Shown piece after piece: positions 34,726 through 43,768 of a stretch of DNA of 47,353 nt (the stretch's first letter is position 1; the number at the start of each line of letters is the position of its first letter). The notes below the pieces were generated by a model that saw only the letters and a program-made list of their open reading frames with translations, ran no database searches and was not told where the DNA came from. Source of the stretch: an uncultured Prevotellaceae bacterium (GTDB taxonomy: Bacteria; Bacteroidota; Bacteroidia; Bacteroidales; Bacteroidaceae); NCBI GenBank assembly GCA_902768785.1, contig CACXMM010000022.1:1-47353 (forward strand), read 5' to 3'. A program made the translations under genes and the position numbers.

Positions 34726-37569
34726 TCATAGTTTCTGTTCTACCTCAATCTCTGTGAATGTCTCGATGATATCTCCCACCTCGATGTCGTTATAGTTCAC
34801 CAAGCTGATACCGCACTCCAGACCTGTGGCCACTTCTTTGGCATCGTCCTTGTAACGTTTGAGGGCATCGATAGGAGCAGTATGGATCACGATACCATCG
34901 CGAATCACACGTGCCTTGTCCTTGTTGTGCACCTTGCCATCGGTCACCAAGCCACCTGCCACGGTACCAACCTTGGAAATTTTGAACACCTGCTTCACTT
35001 CAATCTCACCGGTAATGATTTCCTTCTTCACCTTGTCGAGCATACCCTCCATTGTTGACTTCACCTCCTCGATGGCATCATAGATAATGGAGTAGGTATT
35101 GATCTCCACACCTTCTCGTTCAGCCAACTTACGGGCATCGACAGAAGGACGCACCTGGAAGCCCACGATGATTGCATCGGAAGCACTGGCCAGCATCACG
35201 TCGTTCTCGGAGATCTGTCCCACAGCTTTGTTAATAACATTCACCTGAACCTTCTCAGTAGAGAGTTTAATGAACGAGTCGCTCAAAGCCTCGATGGATC
35301 CATCGGTATCACCCTTCACGATGATGTTCAGCTCATGGAACTCACCCAGAGCAATACGATGGGAAATATCGTCAAGACCCAAAGTCTTGGTAGTACGGAT
35401 TGACTGTTCACGCTGCAATTGGACTCGTTTGTTGGTGATGTCACGTGCCTCCTGTTCCGTTTCCATGATATGGAAGGAGTCACCAGCGGTGGGGGCGCCA
35501 TTCAGTCCTAAGATAATGGCGGGTTCTGCAGGTCCTGCCTCTTTGATACGTTGGTTACGTTCATTGAACATCGCTTTGATACGACCATAGCTCGTGCCTG
35601 CCACCACGATGTCGCCTACACGGAGTGTACCATTCGATACCAGCACCGTGGAAACATAACCACGACCTTTATCCAGCGAGCTCTCGATAATACTACCCGT
35701 AGCCTTACGGTTGGGATTCGCTTTCAGGTCAAGCATCTCAGCCTCCAACAGCACTTTCTCCAACAGTTCATCAACGCCCAAGCCTTTCTTGGCAGAAATC
35801 TCCTGACTCTGGTACTTACCGCCCCACTCCTCTACCAACAAATTCATGTTAGCCAGATCCTCACGAATCTTGTCAGGGTTAGCACCTGGCTTATCTATCT
35901 TATTAATGGCGAACACCATCGGCACATTAGCAGCCTGTGCATGGGCAATAGCCTCTTTGGTCGTAGGCATGACACTGTCGTCAGCAGCGATGATGATAAT
36001 GGCAATATCCGTCACCTGAGCACCACGGGCACGCATGGCAGTAAAGGCCTCATGTCCTGGTGTATCGAGGAAGGTGATGCGACGACCGTCTTTCAGTTTT
36101 ACGTTGTAGGCACCGATATGCTGCGTGATGCCTCCAGCTTCACCGGCAATAACATTGGTGTTACGGATATGGTCTAGCAAAGAGGTCTTACCATGATCGA
36201 CATGTCCCATCACCGTCACAATCGGAGCACGTGGTACGAGATCATTCTCATCATCAGCTTCCTCTGTAATGGCATTCTGCACCTCTGCACTTACATATTC
36301 TGTCTGGAAGCCGAACTCCTCTGCCACAATATTAATGGTCTCGGCATCCAGTCGCTGGTTAATACTTACCATGATACCAATGGACATACAGGTTCCTATC
36401 ACCTGGTTTACACCCACGTTCATCATCGTTGCCAGCTCACTGACGGTTACGAACTCTGTTAGCTTCAGCACCTTGCTCTCTGCTGCCTGCGAAGCCATTT
36501 CCTCATTCAGTTTCTCCTGAACGGCATCGCGCTTCTCCTTACGGTATTTCGCACCTTTCTTGTTCTGGCTCTGTTTGTTGGTAAGACGGGCAAGGGTCTC
36601 CTTTACCTGACGTGCCACATCCTCTTCGTTCACCTCCAAGGGCTTCTGAACACGTTTCTTGTTCTTTTTCTTACCGCCGCCTGCATTATTGTTATTTGCA
36701 TTATTGTTCTTACCGCCATTCTGCTGCATCTTACCAACAGCCTCAATGTCGATCTTCTCTTTTCCAATACGCTGACGTTTCTTCTTCTCACCATTACCGC
36801 CGTTGGTCATACGGGCTTTTTCTTCACGCTCACGGCGTTTCTCCTCCTTTGTCTTTTTCTTCGGACGAGTACTCTGGTTGATGGAGTCAAGATCAATTTT
36901 TCCCAACACATTTACTTTCGGAGCCAGTTTCTTCTCGCTCTTCAACGTAAACACCTCTGGTTCCTTCTTCTCCTGAGAATCTTGTAGCGAAGAATCATCA
37001 ACAGGTCTTACCTGTTCTTCCTGAACGGATGTGGTCAGCTCAGGCGTAGCAGGTTTCTCCATAATGGACTCAGTGGATTTAGTCTCTGTCCGATGGACGT
37101 TTGCCGTCTCTTCCTTCTGAGTCTGCTGTTCCTGCATGGAAGCAGGTTCTTGCTGTTTCTCCACAGATTTGACTTCAGGCTTCGGGCTTTCGGCAGCAGC
37201 CTTCGGCTTAGCCTCCATGGCAGGAGCTTCAGATTTCGCTGGCTCGGGCTTCTTTCCCAAGTTGTCCAAGTCAATCTTTCCTAACGGTTTGAACTGCTGC
37301 TTGATTTCAACAACAGTTTCCACCTTCTGCTCCTTCACTTCGGGGCGTCTTTTCTCCTTTGGTTTCTTGGGAAACAGTTTCTCGGCAAGACCTTTCTGCT
37401 CCTTGTCTTTCTTGAACTGATCCACGAGCGCGCCATATTGCTCGTCACTCAGTTTGAAGTTCAAGTCACCTCTCACCTCCCCCAAGTCACTTCTCTTCTC
37501 TAGGAATTCAACTGCCGTTTGAAGTCCTATGTTCAATTCTCTAATTGCTTTATTTAATCTGATGCTCAT
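34726..37569 (-). CDS. infB: Translation initiation factor IF-2
   Basis: 947 residues. A GTPase that places initiator tRNA on the 30S subunit. The N-terminal 400 residues are low-complexity Lys/Glu/Gln/Pro, as in Bacteroidetes IF-2, around a conserved IF2_N start ([20 protein letters not shown]). The G domain has G1 [13 protein letters not shown]3 DTPGHEAF and G4 NKIDKPG. Domains II, III and C2 follow ([38 protein letters not shown]). Starts 6 bp after nusA. Third gene of the rimP-nusA-infB run. Confidence 0.98.
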   Translation of the reverse strand: MSIRLNKAIRELNIGLQTAVEFLEKRSDLGEVRGDLNFKLSDEQYGALVDQFKKDKEQKGLAEKLFPKKPKEKRRPEVKEQKVETVVEIKQQFKPLGKIDLDNLGKKPEPAKSEAPAMEAKPKAAAESPKPEVKSVEKQQEPASMQEQQTQKEETANVHRTETKSTESIMEKPATPELTTSVQEEQVRPVDDSSLQDSQEKKEPEVFTLKSEKKLAPKVNVLGKIDLDSINQSTRPKKKTKEEKRREREEKARMTNGGNGEKKKRQRIGKEKIDIEAVGKMQQNGGKNNNANNNNAGGGKKKNKKRVQKPLEVNEEDVARQVKETLARLTNKQSQNKKGAKYRKEKRDAVQEKLNEEMASQAAESKVLKLTEFVTVSELATMMNVGVNQVIGTCMSIGIMVSINQRLDAETINIVAEEFGFQTEYVSAEVQNAITEEADDENDLVPRAPIVTVMGHVDHGKTSLLDHIRNTNVIAGEAGGITQHIGAYNVKLKDGRRITFLDTPGHEAFTAMRARGAQVTDIAIIIIAADDSVMPTTKEAIAHAQAANVPMVFAINKIDKPGANPDKIREDLANMNLLVEEWGGKYQSQEISAKKGLGVDELLEKVLLEAEMLDLKANPNRKATGSIIESSLDKGRGYVSTVLVSNGTLRVGDIVVAGTSYGRIKAMFNERNQRIKEAGPAEPAIILGLNGAPTAGDSFHIMETEQEARDITNKRVQLQREQSIRTTKTLGLDDISHRIALGEFHELNIIVKGDTDGSIEALSDSFIKLSTEKVQVNVINKAVGQISENDVMLASASDAIIVGFQVRPSVDARKLAEREGVEINTYSIIYDAIEEVKSTMEGMLDKVKKEIITGEIEVKQVFKISKVGTVAGGLVTDGKVHNKDKARVIRDGIVIHTAPIDALKRYKDDAKEVATGLECGISLVNYNDIEVGDIIETFTEIEVEQKL

Positions 37570-37575
37570 TCTTTC

Positions 37576-38838
37576 TTATTGTTCAAACTCTGCTTTTAAT
37601 ACATTCAATACATGGTCAACTGTCTCTTCCTCAAGGTCGGCCTTCTCCACCAGCATTTCGCGGGGAGCATTCAGCACTGCCTTAGCGGTGTCCAGTCCAA
37701 TAGCCTTGATAGCATCGATCACCCACTGGTCAATCTCATCAGAGAACTCATCCAGATAGATATCCTCGTCGGCCTCGCTTTCATCAACCTCACGGAACAC
37801 ATCAATTGTATATTCGGTCAGCATACTGGCCAGTTTGATATTCAAACCACCGCGACCAATGGCCAGACTCACCTCCTCAGGACGGAGATAGACTTCAGCC
37901 TTATGGTTTTCCTCATCCACATTAATGCTTGACACCTTGGCAGGACTCAGTGCACGCTGGATGAACAACTTGGTATTGGCAGTGTAGTTGATCACGTCCA
38001 AATTCTCGTTGCAAAGCTCACGAACGATTCCATGCACACGACTACCCTTCACTCCAACACAGGCTCCTACGGGATCAATGCGGTCATCGTAGCTCTCAAC
38101 GGCAATCTTTGCACGCTCTCCTGGCATACGCGCCACGCGGCGAATCGTAATCAAGCCATCGTTGATCTCTGGAACCTCAGCCTCTAACAGACGTTTCAGG
38201 AACTCAGGACTAGTACGGCTCAGGATAATCTTCGGATTATTGTTCTCATTGTTCACCTGATGGATCACGGCACGTACCGTCTCACCCTTGCGATACTGAT
38301 CTGCAGGAATCTGCTCCGATTTAGGCAAGATCAACTCGTTGTTCTCATCATCAACGAGCAGCACCTCACGCTTCCAAACCTGATAGACCTCTCCGCTAAC
38401 AACCTGGCCCACACGATCCTTATACTTATTATAAAGGCTATCGTGCTCCAATTCCAGAATCTTTGAAGCCAGTGTCTGACGAAGGTTCAGGATAGCTCGA
38501 CGACCGAACTTTGCAAAATCAACACGCTCTGACACATCCTCGCCTACCTCATAGTCGGCCTCGATCTTCTGTGCATCAGATAAGCAGATCTGCTTGTTCT
38601 CATCTTCCACCTCTCCATCGGCAACCACCACACGGTTGCGGTAAATTTCAAAGTCACCTTTGTCGGGGTTTACGATGACATCGAAGTTCTCATCGCTTCC
38701 GAAAATCTTCGCAATCACATTGCGGAAGCTTTCCTCAAGTACACTTACCAAAGTTGTACGATCGATCTTCTTCTGCTCAGTAAATTCTCTGAAGGTATCG
38801 ACCATGCTAATGGTCTCTACATTTTTTGTTGCTGCCAT
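37576..38838 (-). CDS. nusA: Transcription termination/antitermination factor NusA
   Basis: 420 residues. An N-terminal RNA-polymerase-binding domain (MVDTFREFTEQKKIDRTTLV) is followed by an S1 domain at about 135-200 (GQVVSGEVYQVWKREVLLVD) and two KH domains (AVESYDDRIDPVGACVGVKG, SRVHGIVRELCNENLDVI, then LAIGRGGLNIKLAS). It ends in a short acidic helical tail. Modulates pausing, termination and antitermination. Three bases after rimP. Confidence 0.97.
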   Translation of the reverse strand: MAATKNVETISMVDTFREFTEQKKIDRTTLVSVLEESFRNVIAKIFGSDENFDVIVNPDKGDFEIYRNRVVVADGEVEDENKQICLSDAQKIEADYEVGEDVSERVDFAKFGRRAILNLRQTLASKILELEHDSLYNKYKDRVGQVVSGEVYQVWKREVLLVDDENNELILPKSEQIPADQYRKGETVRAVIHQVNNENNNPKIILSRTSPEFLKRLLEAEVPEINDGLITIRRVARMPGERAKIAVESYDDRIDPVGACVGVKGSRVHGIVRELCNENLDVINYTANTKLFIQRALSPAKVSSINVDEENHKAEVYLRPEEVSLAIGRGGLNIKLASMLTEYTIDVFREVDESEADEDIYLDEFSDEIDQWVIDAIKAIGLDTAKAVLNAPREMLVEKADLEEETVDHVLNVLKAEFEQ

Positions 38839-38841
38839 AGC

Positions 38842-39309
38842 TTATTTGAAACTTATTAAGTATTTAGTATATTTTACCTGATCCATCTGGAAAGACTTGT
38901 CCACATCGGTCAAGACAGGACGTTTCTTTCCTTCCTCCTTGATTTTCTCGCGAACGGTCACCACAAAGTCGTTACCGTCAACGCTCTTCAAAATTCCCTT
39001 CACCTTCTTTCCGTCACCATCAAGCACCTCTACTTCTTTGCCTACAAAGTTCACATACTGCTGCGGCACCTTGAATGGCTGGCCCAATCCGGCTGATCCT
39101 ACCTCCAATTCATAATCCTCATCATCGCGGCTCAGCCTGTCCTCAATGTAGCGGCTCAGCTCCACACAATCCTCAATCCACACACCATCGGCATGGTCAA
39201 TCTCTACAACAATCTTGTTGTCATTACTGATTTCAACATCCACGAGGAAATACTCCTTACCTTCGAGCCATTCCTCCACTAAACCTTTTACAATGTTTTT
39301 GTCAATCAT
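38842..39309 (-). CDS. rimP: Ribosome maturation factor RimP
   Basis: 155 residues from ATG at 39309 (MIDKNIVKGLVEEWL); the longer frame runs through the promoter and leader. RimP helps mature the 30S subunit. Motifs: EIDHADGVWIEDCVELSRYI, DYELEVGSAGLGQPFK (the family's conserved SAG followed by L-x-P), then the C-terminal SH3-like part VNFVGKEVEVLDGDGKKVKG. First gene of the rimP-nusA-infB run with a promoter at 39373-39404. Confidence 0.94.
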   Translation of the reverse strand: MIDKNIVKGLVEEWLEGKEYFLVDVEISNDNKIVVEIDHADGVWIEDCVELSRYIEDRLSRDDEDYELEVGSAGLGQPFKVPQQYVNFVGKEVEVLDGDGKKVKGILKSVDGNDFVVTVREKIKEEGKKRPVLTDVDKSFQMDQVKYTKYLISFK

Positions 39310-39329
39310 AAATCTTGAATATAAATGAA

Positions 39330-39358
39330 AATGAGAGACTCGATTGGAGTCCCTCATT
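39330..39358 (-). promoter_or_regulatory. Stem-loop in the rimP leader
   Basis: A 12-bp stem (39330-39341 with 39347-39358, one G-U on the RNA strand) and 5-nt loop lie between the predicted transcription start (about 39366) and ATG at 39309. Followed by TTTTCATTTATATT. It may stabilise the 5' end or serve as an attenuator target for NusA feedback. Confidence 0.65.
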
Positions 39359-39372
39359 CCACTGAACGGGTG

Positions 39373-39404
39373 CAAAATTACAAAGATTTTCGCACACTGC
39401 CAAA
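39373..39404 (-). promoter_or_regulatory. Promoter of the rimP-nusA-infB run
   Basis: Minus strand: -33 TTTG (39401-39404), 20-bp spacer, -7 TAATTTTG (39373-39380). Close to the Bacteroidetes consensus in both boxes and spacing. Confidence 0.75.
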
Positions 39405-39501
39405 TTTTTCCAATGATATTTGCAAAAAAACATGAAACTAAGTCATTTACCACGAGTATTCATGCTGTTTGCGATCAGAATTTATACTGATTCCTCTGTA
39501 T

Positions 39502-41169
39502 CTATGGCTCTTGGGGCCTCAGTAATTGTCTGTAGCGTACTTCATCACGCAGTAACTCCCGTGCTGCCGCCATCTGCTTATCATGCCGCAGACTATACTC
39601 CACTGTTCCACCTTGGTAATAATATGCGGCAATCAGATCGGCAGAAATCACTTTCTTCAATGTTTCCTTATGCAAATCAAGGTCATGGGCCAAATCATGC
39701 TGAAGTTTCTTCTCCAAGGCTTCGAATTCCGGGCGCGCCTCCTCGTAGTAGCCCTCAAACTCCATGATCTTCTTCAAGGCTTTCATCGCACGATTACTCT
39801 CAGGATCATAAGTGAAACCATTGGCTATGGCACGTTGTTTGAAGTCCTCGTAATCGGCATCGGTGATCTCAAATTCTGAGGCGGGGGCTATTGTAGGGTG
39901 CGCAGCAAGATAATCCACCTCATAGTCGAAAAGGGTCTCCGTGGAATCCCTACCGCTGGCACTCAGATAGTAGGCGATGTTTGGCAGGGAGTCTGCCTTC
40001 ACAACAAGATCGGGGGTGATACCACCACCATCACGCACCTCTCTTCCATGCGCCGTATGGAACACCTTGGTCAAAGAGTCAGGGATATGCTCCTGATAAG
40101 CTGCATCACCCTGTTTATAGTTAATGGCCTGGATACAACGTCCACTGGGAATATAATACCTACTTGTAGTAACCTTCATCTGAGCATTATGAGGTAAGTC
40201 TACAGGAATCTGTACCAGGCCCTTTCCGTAGGTACGGGTCCCCAAGATCACAGCTCGGTCAAGATCCTGCAAAGCACCACTGGTAATCTCACTGGAAGAC
40301 GCAGTATCATCATTCACCAATACCACCACAGGCATCAACGTGTCGATGGGCTCAACAGTGGTGGTGTAGTCACGATTGGCCCGCTTCAGTTTCCCACGGT
40401 TGGAAGCAATCGTGATGCCACGTGGCACAAAGATATTTACCAGCTGGGCGGCTTCTAACTCACTACCACCTCCATTGTTACGCAAATCAAGCACTAAGGA
40501 TCGCATACCCTGCTTCTTTAAATCGACAAAAGCTCGGCGAACCTCCTGGGCACATCCCTCCGTGAACTGTGTGAGACAGATATAGCCGATGCCGTCACCC
40601 TGCATACCATAATAAGGAATCGTAGGCATGATGCTAAGTGTACGACGGGTAATCTTCATCTGCATCACCTTGTTCGTACTGGGACGGCGAATTTTCAGGA
40701 CAAACGTTGTCCCTGCTTCACCACGAAGGTGCTCACGCACATACTCCACACTCTTCCCAACCATGGTTGTATCATCAATGCTGAGAATCACATCACCCTT
40801 CTTCAAACCAGCTTCCTGGGCAGGGGTGTTCTCGTAGGGCTCATCTATCACGGTGGTCTTCTGCTTCAGATTATAGCGAATCAATGCGCCAATGCCCCCG
40901 TATTTACCCGTGATGAACGACTTTAGCTCGCTCGCTTTCGGATAATATGCCGTATAGGGATCCAAACGCTGTAGCATGGCCCTGATTCCTGTCCCCACCA
41001 TCCGATTGGCATCCAACGTATCCACATACAGCATGTCCAACTGACGATAGAGAGCATTGAAAATCTCCAGATTCTTCGCCACCTCGAAGTTATGATCCTG
41101 CTCTTTCTGAGCTTTTAAGGGTGACACCATCATCACAAGTGCCACCATCCAAAAGATGTTTCTTTTCAT
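39502..41169 (-). CDS. S41-family C-terminal processing protease with PDZ domain
   Basis: About 555 residues from ATG at 41169, starting a signal peptide (MKRNIFWMVALVMMVSPLKA). N-terminal helical part, PDZ domain at about 85-180 (GGIGALIRYNLKQKTTVID, AGLKKGDVILSIDDTTMVGK), then the S41 core. The Ser nucleophile is in NDDTASSSEITSGAL and the Lys partner in GTRTYGKGLVQIP; LDLRNNGGG is also conserved. Periplasmic cleavage of protein C-termini, in quality control or processing. Its own promoter at 41213-41246. Ends about 190 bp before the rimP start on the same strand. Confidence 0.93.
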   Translation of the reverse strand: MKRNIFWMVALVMMVSPLKAQKEQDHNFEVAKNLEIFNALYRQLDMLYVDTLDANRMVGTGIRAMLQRLDPYTAYYPKASELKSFITGKYGGIGALIRYNLKQKTTVIDEPYENTPAQEAGLKKGDVILSIDDTTMVGKSVEYVREHLRGEAGTTFVLKIRRPSTNKVMQMKITRRTLSIMPTIPYYGMQGDGIGYICLTQFTEGCAQEVRRAFVDLKKQGMRSLVLDLRNNGGGSELEAAQLVNIFVPRGITIASNRGKLKRANRDYTTTVEPIDTLMPVVVLVNDDTASSSEITSGALQDLDRAVILGTRTYGKGLVQIPVDLPHNAQMKVTTSRYYIPSGRCIQAINYKQGDAAYQEHIPDSLTKVFHTAHGREVRDGGGITPDLVVKADSLPNIAYYLSASGRDSTETLFDYEVDYLAAHPTIAPASEFEITDADYEDFKQRAIANGFTYDPESNRAMKALKKIMEFEGYYEEARPEFEALEKKLQHDLAHDLDLHKETLKKVISADLIAAYYYQGGTVEYSLRHDKQMAAARELLRDEVRYRQLLRPQEP

Positions 41170-41212
41170 TGAGTGATGCAATAATAAAAAAGTAATGCAT
41201 GGAAATCAACTG

Positions 41213-41246
41213 CAAAAGTACATGATTCTATCGGGATATCGCCAAA
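41213..41246 (-). promoter_or_regulatory. Promoter of the S41 protease gene
   Basis: Minus strand: -7 TACTTTTG (41213-41220), -33 TTTG (41243-41246), spacing 22 bp, a little long. Leader of about 35 nt to ATG at 41169. Confidence 0.6.
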
Positions 41247-41301
41247 ATTACTCAAAAATTTATCGTATTTTTGATGTTTCTTTAAATTTTTCTCAAAAAA
41301 G

Positions 41302-41333
41302 TTTGGTAGTTTCAGAAAAACGACTTACCTTTG
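41302..41333 (+). promoter_or_regulatory. Promoter of tRNA-Asn
   Basis: -33 TTTG (41302-41305) and -7 TACCTTTG (41326-41333), spacing 20 bp, an excellent match to the Bacteroidetes consensus. The start would fall about 15 nt before the mature tRNA. Confidence 0.85.
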
Positions 41334-41355
41334 CACCCGCAAATAAGCAAAACCT

Positions 41356-41429
41356 GCTTCAGTAGCTCAGTTGGTTAGAGCACCTGACTGTTAATCAGGG
41401 GGTCGTTGGTTCAAGCCCATCCTGAAGCG
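41356..41429 (+). tRNA. tRNA-Asn (anticodon GTT)
   Basis: 74 nt cloverleaf: acceptor GCTTCAG / CTGAAGC with G73, D arm GCTC-AGTTGGTTA-GAGC, anticodon arm CCTGA-CTGTTAA-TCAGG with GTT, variable loop GGGTC, T arm GTTGG-TTCAAGC-CCATC. The second T-stem pair is T-T instead of a Watson-Crick pair. No CCA is encoded. Followed by its own terminator. Confidence 0.93.
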
Positions 41430-41441
41430 CTTAAGAAAGAG

Positions 41442-41475
41442 TCCTGTAGGTCAATGACTTACAGGATTTTTCTTT
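41442..41475 (+). terminator. Terminator of tRNA-Asn
   Basis: 11-bp stem TCCTGTAGGTC / GACTTACAGGA (one G-T pair, 3-nt loop) followed by TTTTTCTTTT. Confidence 0.9.
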
Positions 41476-41492
41476 TCCTCATATTTCAAAGT

Positions 41493-41541
41493 TGCACCCA
41501 ATTTGCACCCAATTTTGAACGATGCACCCAGCCTGCACCCA
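41493..41541 (+). repeat. TGCACCC direct repeats downstream of tRNA-Asn
   Basis: TGCACCC occurs at 41493, 41504, 41523 and 41534 (spacing 11, 19, 11), in the 237-bp gap between the tRNA terminator and the response-regulator gene. The same heptamer follows the -7 box of the tRNA promoter (41332) and of the 95-residue ORF (29392). No ORF is convincing here; the function is unknown. The rest of the gap holds only AT-rich sequence and the next promoter. Confidence 0.6.
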
Positions 41542-41682
41542 CAACTTTGCAGAATTCCCTCGAATTTGAAAAGGCGGCTGAACACTTACGTAAAACAATA
41601 ATTATCATGCAAGACACACCTGCTATATTGAGATTTAATAACATTGTAATATAAATCCTTTCTATTTTTCGGAAAAAGTATA

Positions 41683-41690
41683 TAACTTTG
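41683..41690 (+). promoter_or_regulatory. -7 box of the two-component operon
   Basis: TAACTTTG ends 22 bp before ATG at 41713, implying a short leader. No good -33 TTTG was found at the usual distance, so activation by a regulator is possible. Confidence 0.5.
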
Positions 41691-41712
41691 CGCCTTGAAA
41701 TTCAGAAGAATT

Positions 41713-42345
41713 ATGAAGATACTTGTTGTAGATGATGAGCAGGATATCTGTGAGATACTGCAATATAACCTCGAGAATGAAGGTTTTGAGGTGGTTACAG
41801 CCAATTCAGCAGAGGAGGCACTGGAACTACCCCTACAAGATTATTCGCTTATTCTGCTAGATGTTATGATGGGAGAAATGTCGGGGTTCCAGATGGCGCG
41901 CAGACTAAAGAACGATCCCGCTACGACACAGGGATTGAATATCGGTGCTGACGACTATATTGCCAAGCCATTGGGTATGAAAGAAGTGAAGGCTAGGGTT
42001 AAGGCTGTACTCAGACGTACTCAATTGCAGCAAACGGTTTCTACTGCTGTTGATAATAAGATTGCTTACGAAGGAATTATGGTTGATTTGAATGCCAAGA
42101 CTGTAATATGCGACGGAAAGGAACTAGAATTCACCAAACTGGAATTTGAATTGTTGTCTTTCTTTCTCCAACATCCTAACAAGGTGTTTTCTCGGGAAGA
42201 CTTATTGAAGTATTGTTGGCCACAGGATGTGCTGGTTCTTGACCGCACGGTGGACGTGAACATCACCAGATTACGTAAGAAGATAGGCCATTATGGCAAA
42301 CAGATAAAAACACGTGTGGGATATGGCTACTGCTTTGAAAAGTAA
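41713..42345 (+). CDS. OmpR/PhoB-type response regulator with a shortened receiver domain
   Basis: 210 residues from ATG at 41713 (a TTG six codons upstream is unlikely). The receiver starts MKILVVDDEQDICEIL. The phospho-acceptor Asp is in ILLDVMMG (Asp50) and the conserved Lys in DDYIAKP (Lys85). Between them only 35 residues separate the two, against about 50-52 in the family: RRLKNDPATTQ runs straight into GLNIGADDY. Strand 4 with the switch Thr/Ser and helix 4 are missing. The DNA-binding domain (about 118-210, winged helix: FTKLEFELLSFFLQHPNKVF ... VLDRTVDVNITRLRKKIG) is intact. Operon with the kinase, overlapping by 23 bp. Either an in-frame deletion in nature or an assembly loss; if real, phosphorylation control is probably broken. 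Confidence 0.88.
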   Translation: MKILVVDDEQDICEILQYNLENEGFEVVTANSAEEALELPLQDYSLILLDVMMGEMSGFQMARRLKNDPATTQGLNIGADDYIAKPLGMKEVKARVKAVLRRTQLQQTVSTAVDNKIAYEGIMVDLNAKTVICDGKELEFTKLEFELLSFFLQHPNKVFSREDLLKYCWPQDVLVLDRTVDVNITRLRKKIGHYGKQIKTRVGYGYCFEK

Positions 42346-43768
42346 ATCCTTTCAACGTAATTTACTGCTAAGCATCGGTGGTGTGTTTCTGCTCTTTGCT
42401 ATATGCTTTAGCGTATATCAGTATAAGCGTGAAAAGGAGTATAAAATTGATATTCTTCATTCACGACTGCAGATGTACAACTATGAGATGGTGCAGACGG
42501 TAGGCAAGGATAGTATTAGCTGTAGCCGGCTATTTCGCGATTATGTTATACATCATCAGATGGAGGGACTTCGAGTGTCTGTGATAGACAAGGAAGGACG
42601 GGTCATCCTTGATAGCTATGATACTGATGTGGAAGCATTGGGGAACCATCTACAGAGAACGGAGATACAACAGGCTTTGCGAGAGGGCAGTGGCTACGAT
42701 ATCAAACGTATGTCACAGTCTACTCACGAGACCTACTTCTATTCTGCAACTCGTTTCGGCGATATGATTGTTCGTGCTGCCGTACCCTATTCTGCAGAGC
42801 TGACCCGATCATTGCAGGCAGACTATACTTTCATTTATTTTTCAGGCGTTCTCACCCTGTTGCTGGGCATCGTGCTCTACTATATCACTCACCGTATCAG
42901 CCGACACATTGGTTACTTACGTGAATTTGCCGTGAAAGCCGAGGAAGGTGAGGAACTTGACCACGAATTGGAGCGTCGGCTGCCAGATGACGAATTGGGT
43001 GATATCAGCCACACTATCATCATGTTGTATTGGAAACTACGTCATTCGGAAGAAGAAAAAGTGCGTATCAAACGTCAGCTTACCCAAAATGCCGCTCATG
43101 AGCTGAAAACACCTGCTGCCAGCATTCATGGTTATTTAGAGAGCATCATCGACAATCCCGATATGCCAAATGATAAGAAACAACATTTTCTGGAACGCTG
43201 TTATGCTCAAAGTGAACGCATGAACAAGCTTCTGCTGGATATGAGTGTGCTTACTAAACTAGACGAGATTGATGATAGTTCATCTAATGCTCAGCATGAG
43301 TATCGTCAAGTTGATGTCTTGCAGATTATCACAAATGTGATAGATGACACAGACTTGCAATTACAAGAGAAAGGTATCGAACTAAAACTCCAATTACCAC
43401 AGAATATAGAAGTACAGGGTGATTCGAGCCTGCTATACAGCATTTTCCGAAATCTGATAGACAATACTATTTCCTATGCCTACGGGGCCACACGGTTAAT
43501 CATCGCCTGCCAAGAGATTGAAATAGAAGGACGCCACTTCTACGAATTTAATGTAAGCGACAATGGCCAAGGCGTAGAGGCGCAGCACCGTGAGCACCTG
43601 TTTGAACGTTTCTACCGTGTAGACAAAGGGCGCTCGCGCAAACTTGGTGGCACAGGTCTAGGGCTTGCCATCGTGAAAAATGCAGTTGCCGCCCATGGTG
43701 GACAAGCAATTGCACTTTCTACGCCTGGTGGCGGGCTTACCATCAGGTTCACACTCGCAAGGTTTTAG
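42323..43768 (+). CDS. Membrane sensor histidine kinase (PhoR-like)
   Basis: 481 residues from ATG at 42323. TM1 (LLLSIGGVFLLFAICFSVYQ) is followed by a sensor region of about 130 residues, TM2 (FIYFSGVLTLLLGIVLYYIT), a HAMP-like linker and the kinase core. H-box AAHELKTPAASIHGYLES with the phospho-His, N-box NLIDNTISYAY, G1 SDNGQGV, F-box LFERFYRVD, G2 GGTGLGLAIVKNA. Partner of the preceding response regulator. Assignment to phosphate sensing rests on the neighbouring Na/Pi transporter and its Pho-box-like array, not on the sensor domain. The stop codon overlaps that of the convergent transporter gene. Confidence 0.92.
   Translation: MATALKSKSFQRNLLLSIGGVFLLFAICFSVYQYKREKEYKIDILHSRLQMYNYEMVQTVGKDSISCSRLFRDYVIHHQMEGLRVSVIDKEGRVILDSYDTDVEALGNHLQRTEIQQALREGSGYDIKRMSQSTHETYFYSATRFGDMIVRAAVPYSAELTRSLQADYTFIYFSGVLTLLLGIVLYYITHRISRHIGYLREFAVKAEEGEELDHELERRLPDDELGDISHTIIMLYWKLRHSEEEKVRIKRQLTQNAAHELKTPAASIHGYLESIIDNPDMPNDKKQHFLERCYAQSERMNKLLLDMSVLTKLDEIDDSSSNAQHEYRQVDVLQIITNVIDDTDLQLQEKGIELKLQLPQNIEVQGDSSLLYSIFRNLIDNTISYAYGATRLIIACQEIEIEGRHFYEFNVSDNGQGVEAQHREHLFERFYRVDKGRSRKLGGTGLGLAIVKNAVAAHGGQAIALSTPGGGLTIRFTLARF

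Noticed and set aside
41356-41541. Genomic island integrated at tRNA-Asn
   Set aside because: No integrase gene and no second copy of the tRNA 3' end in the window.
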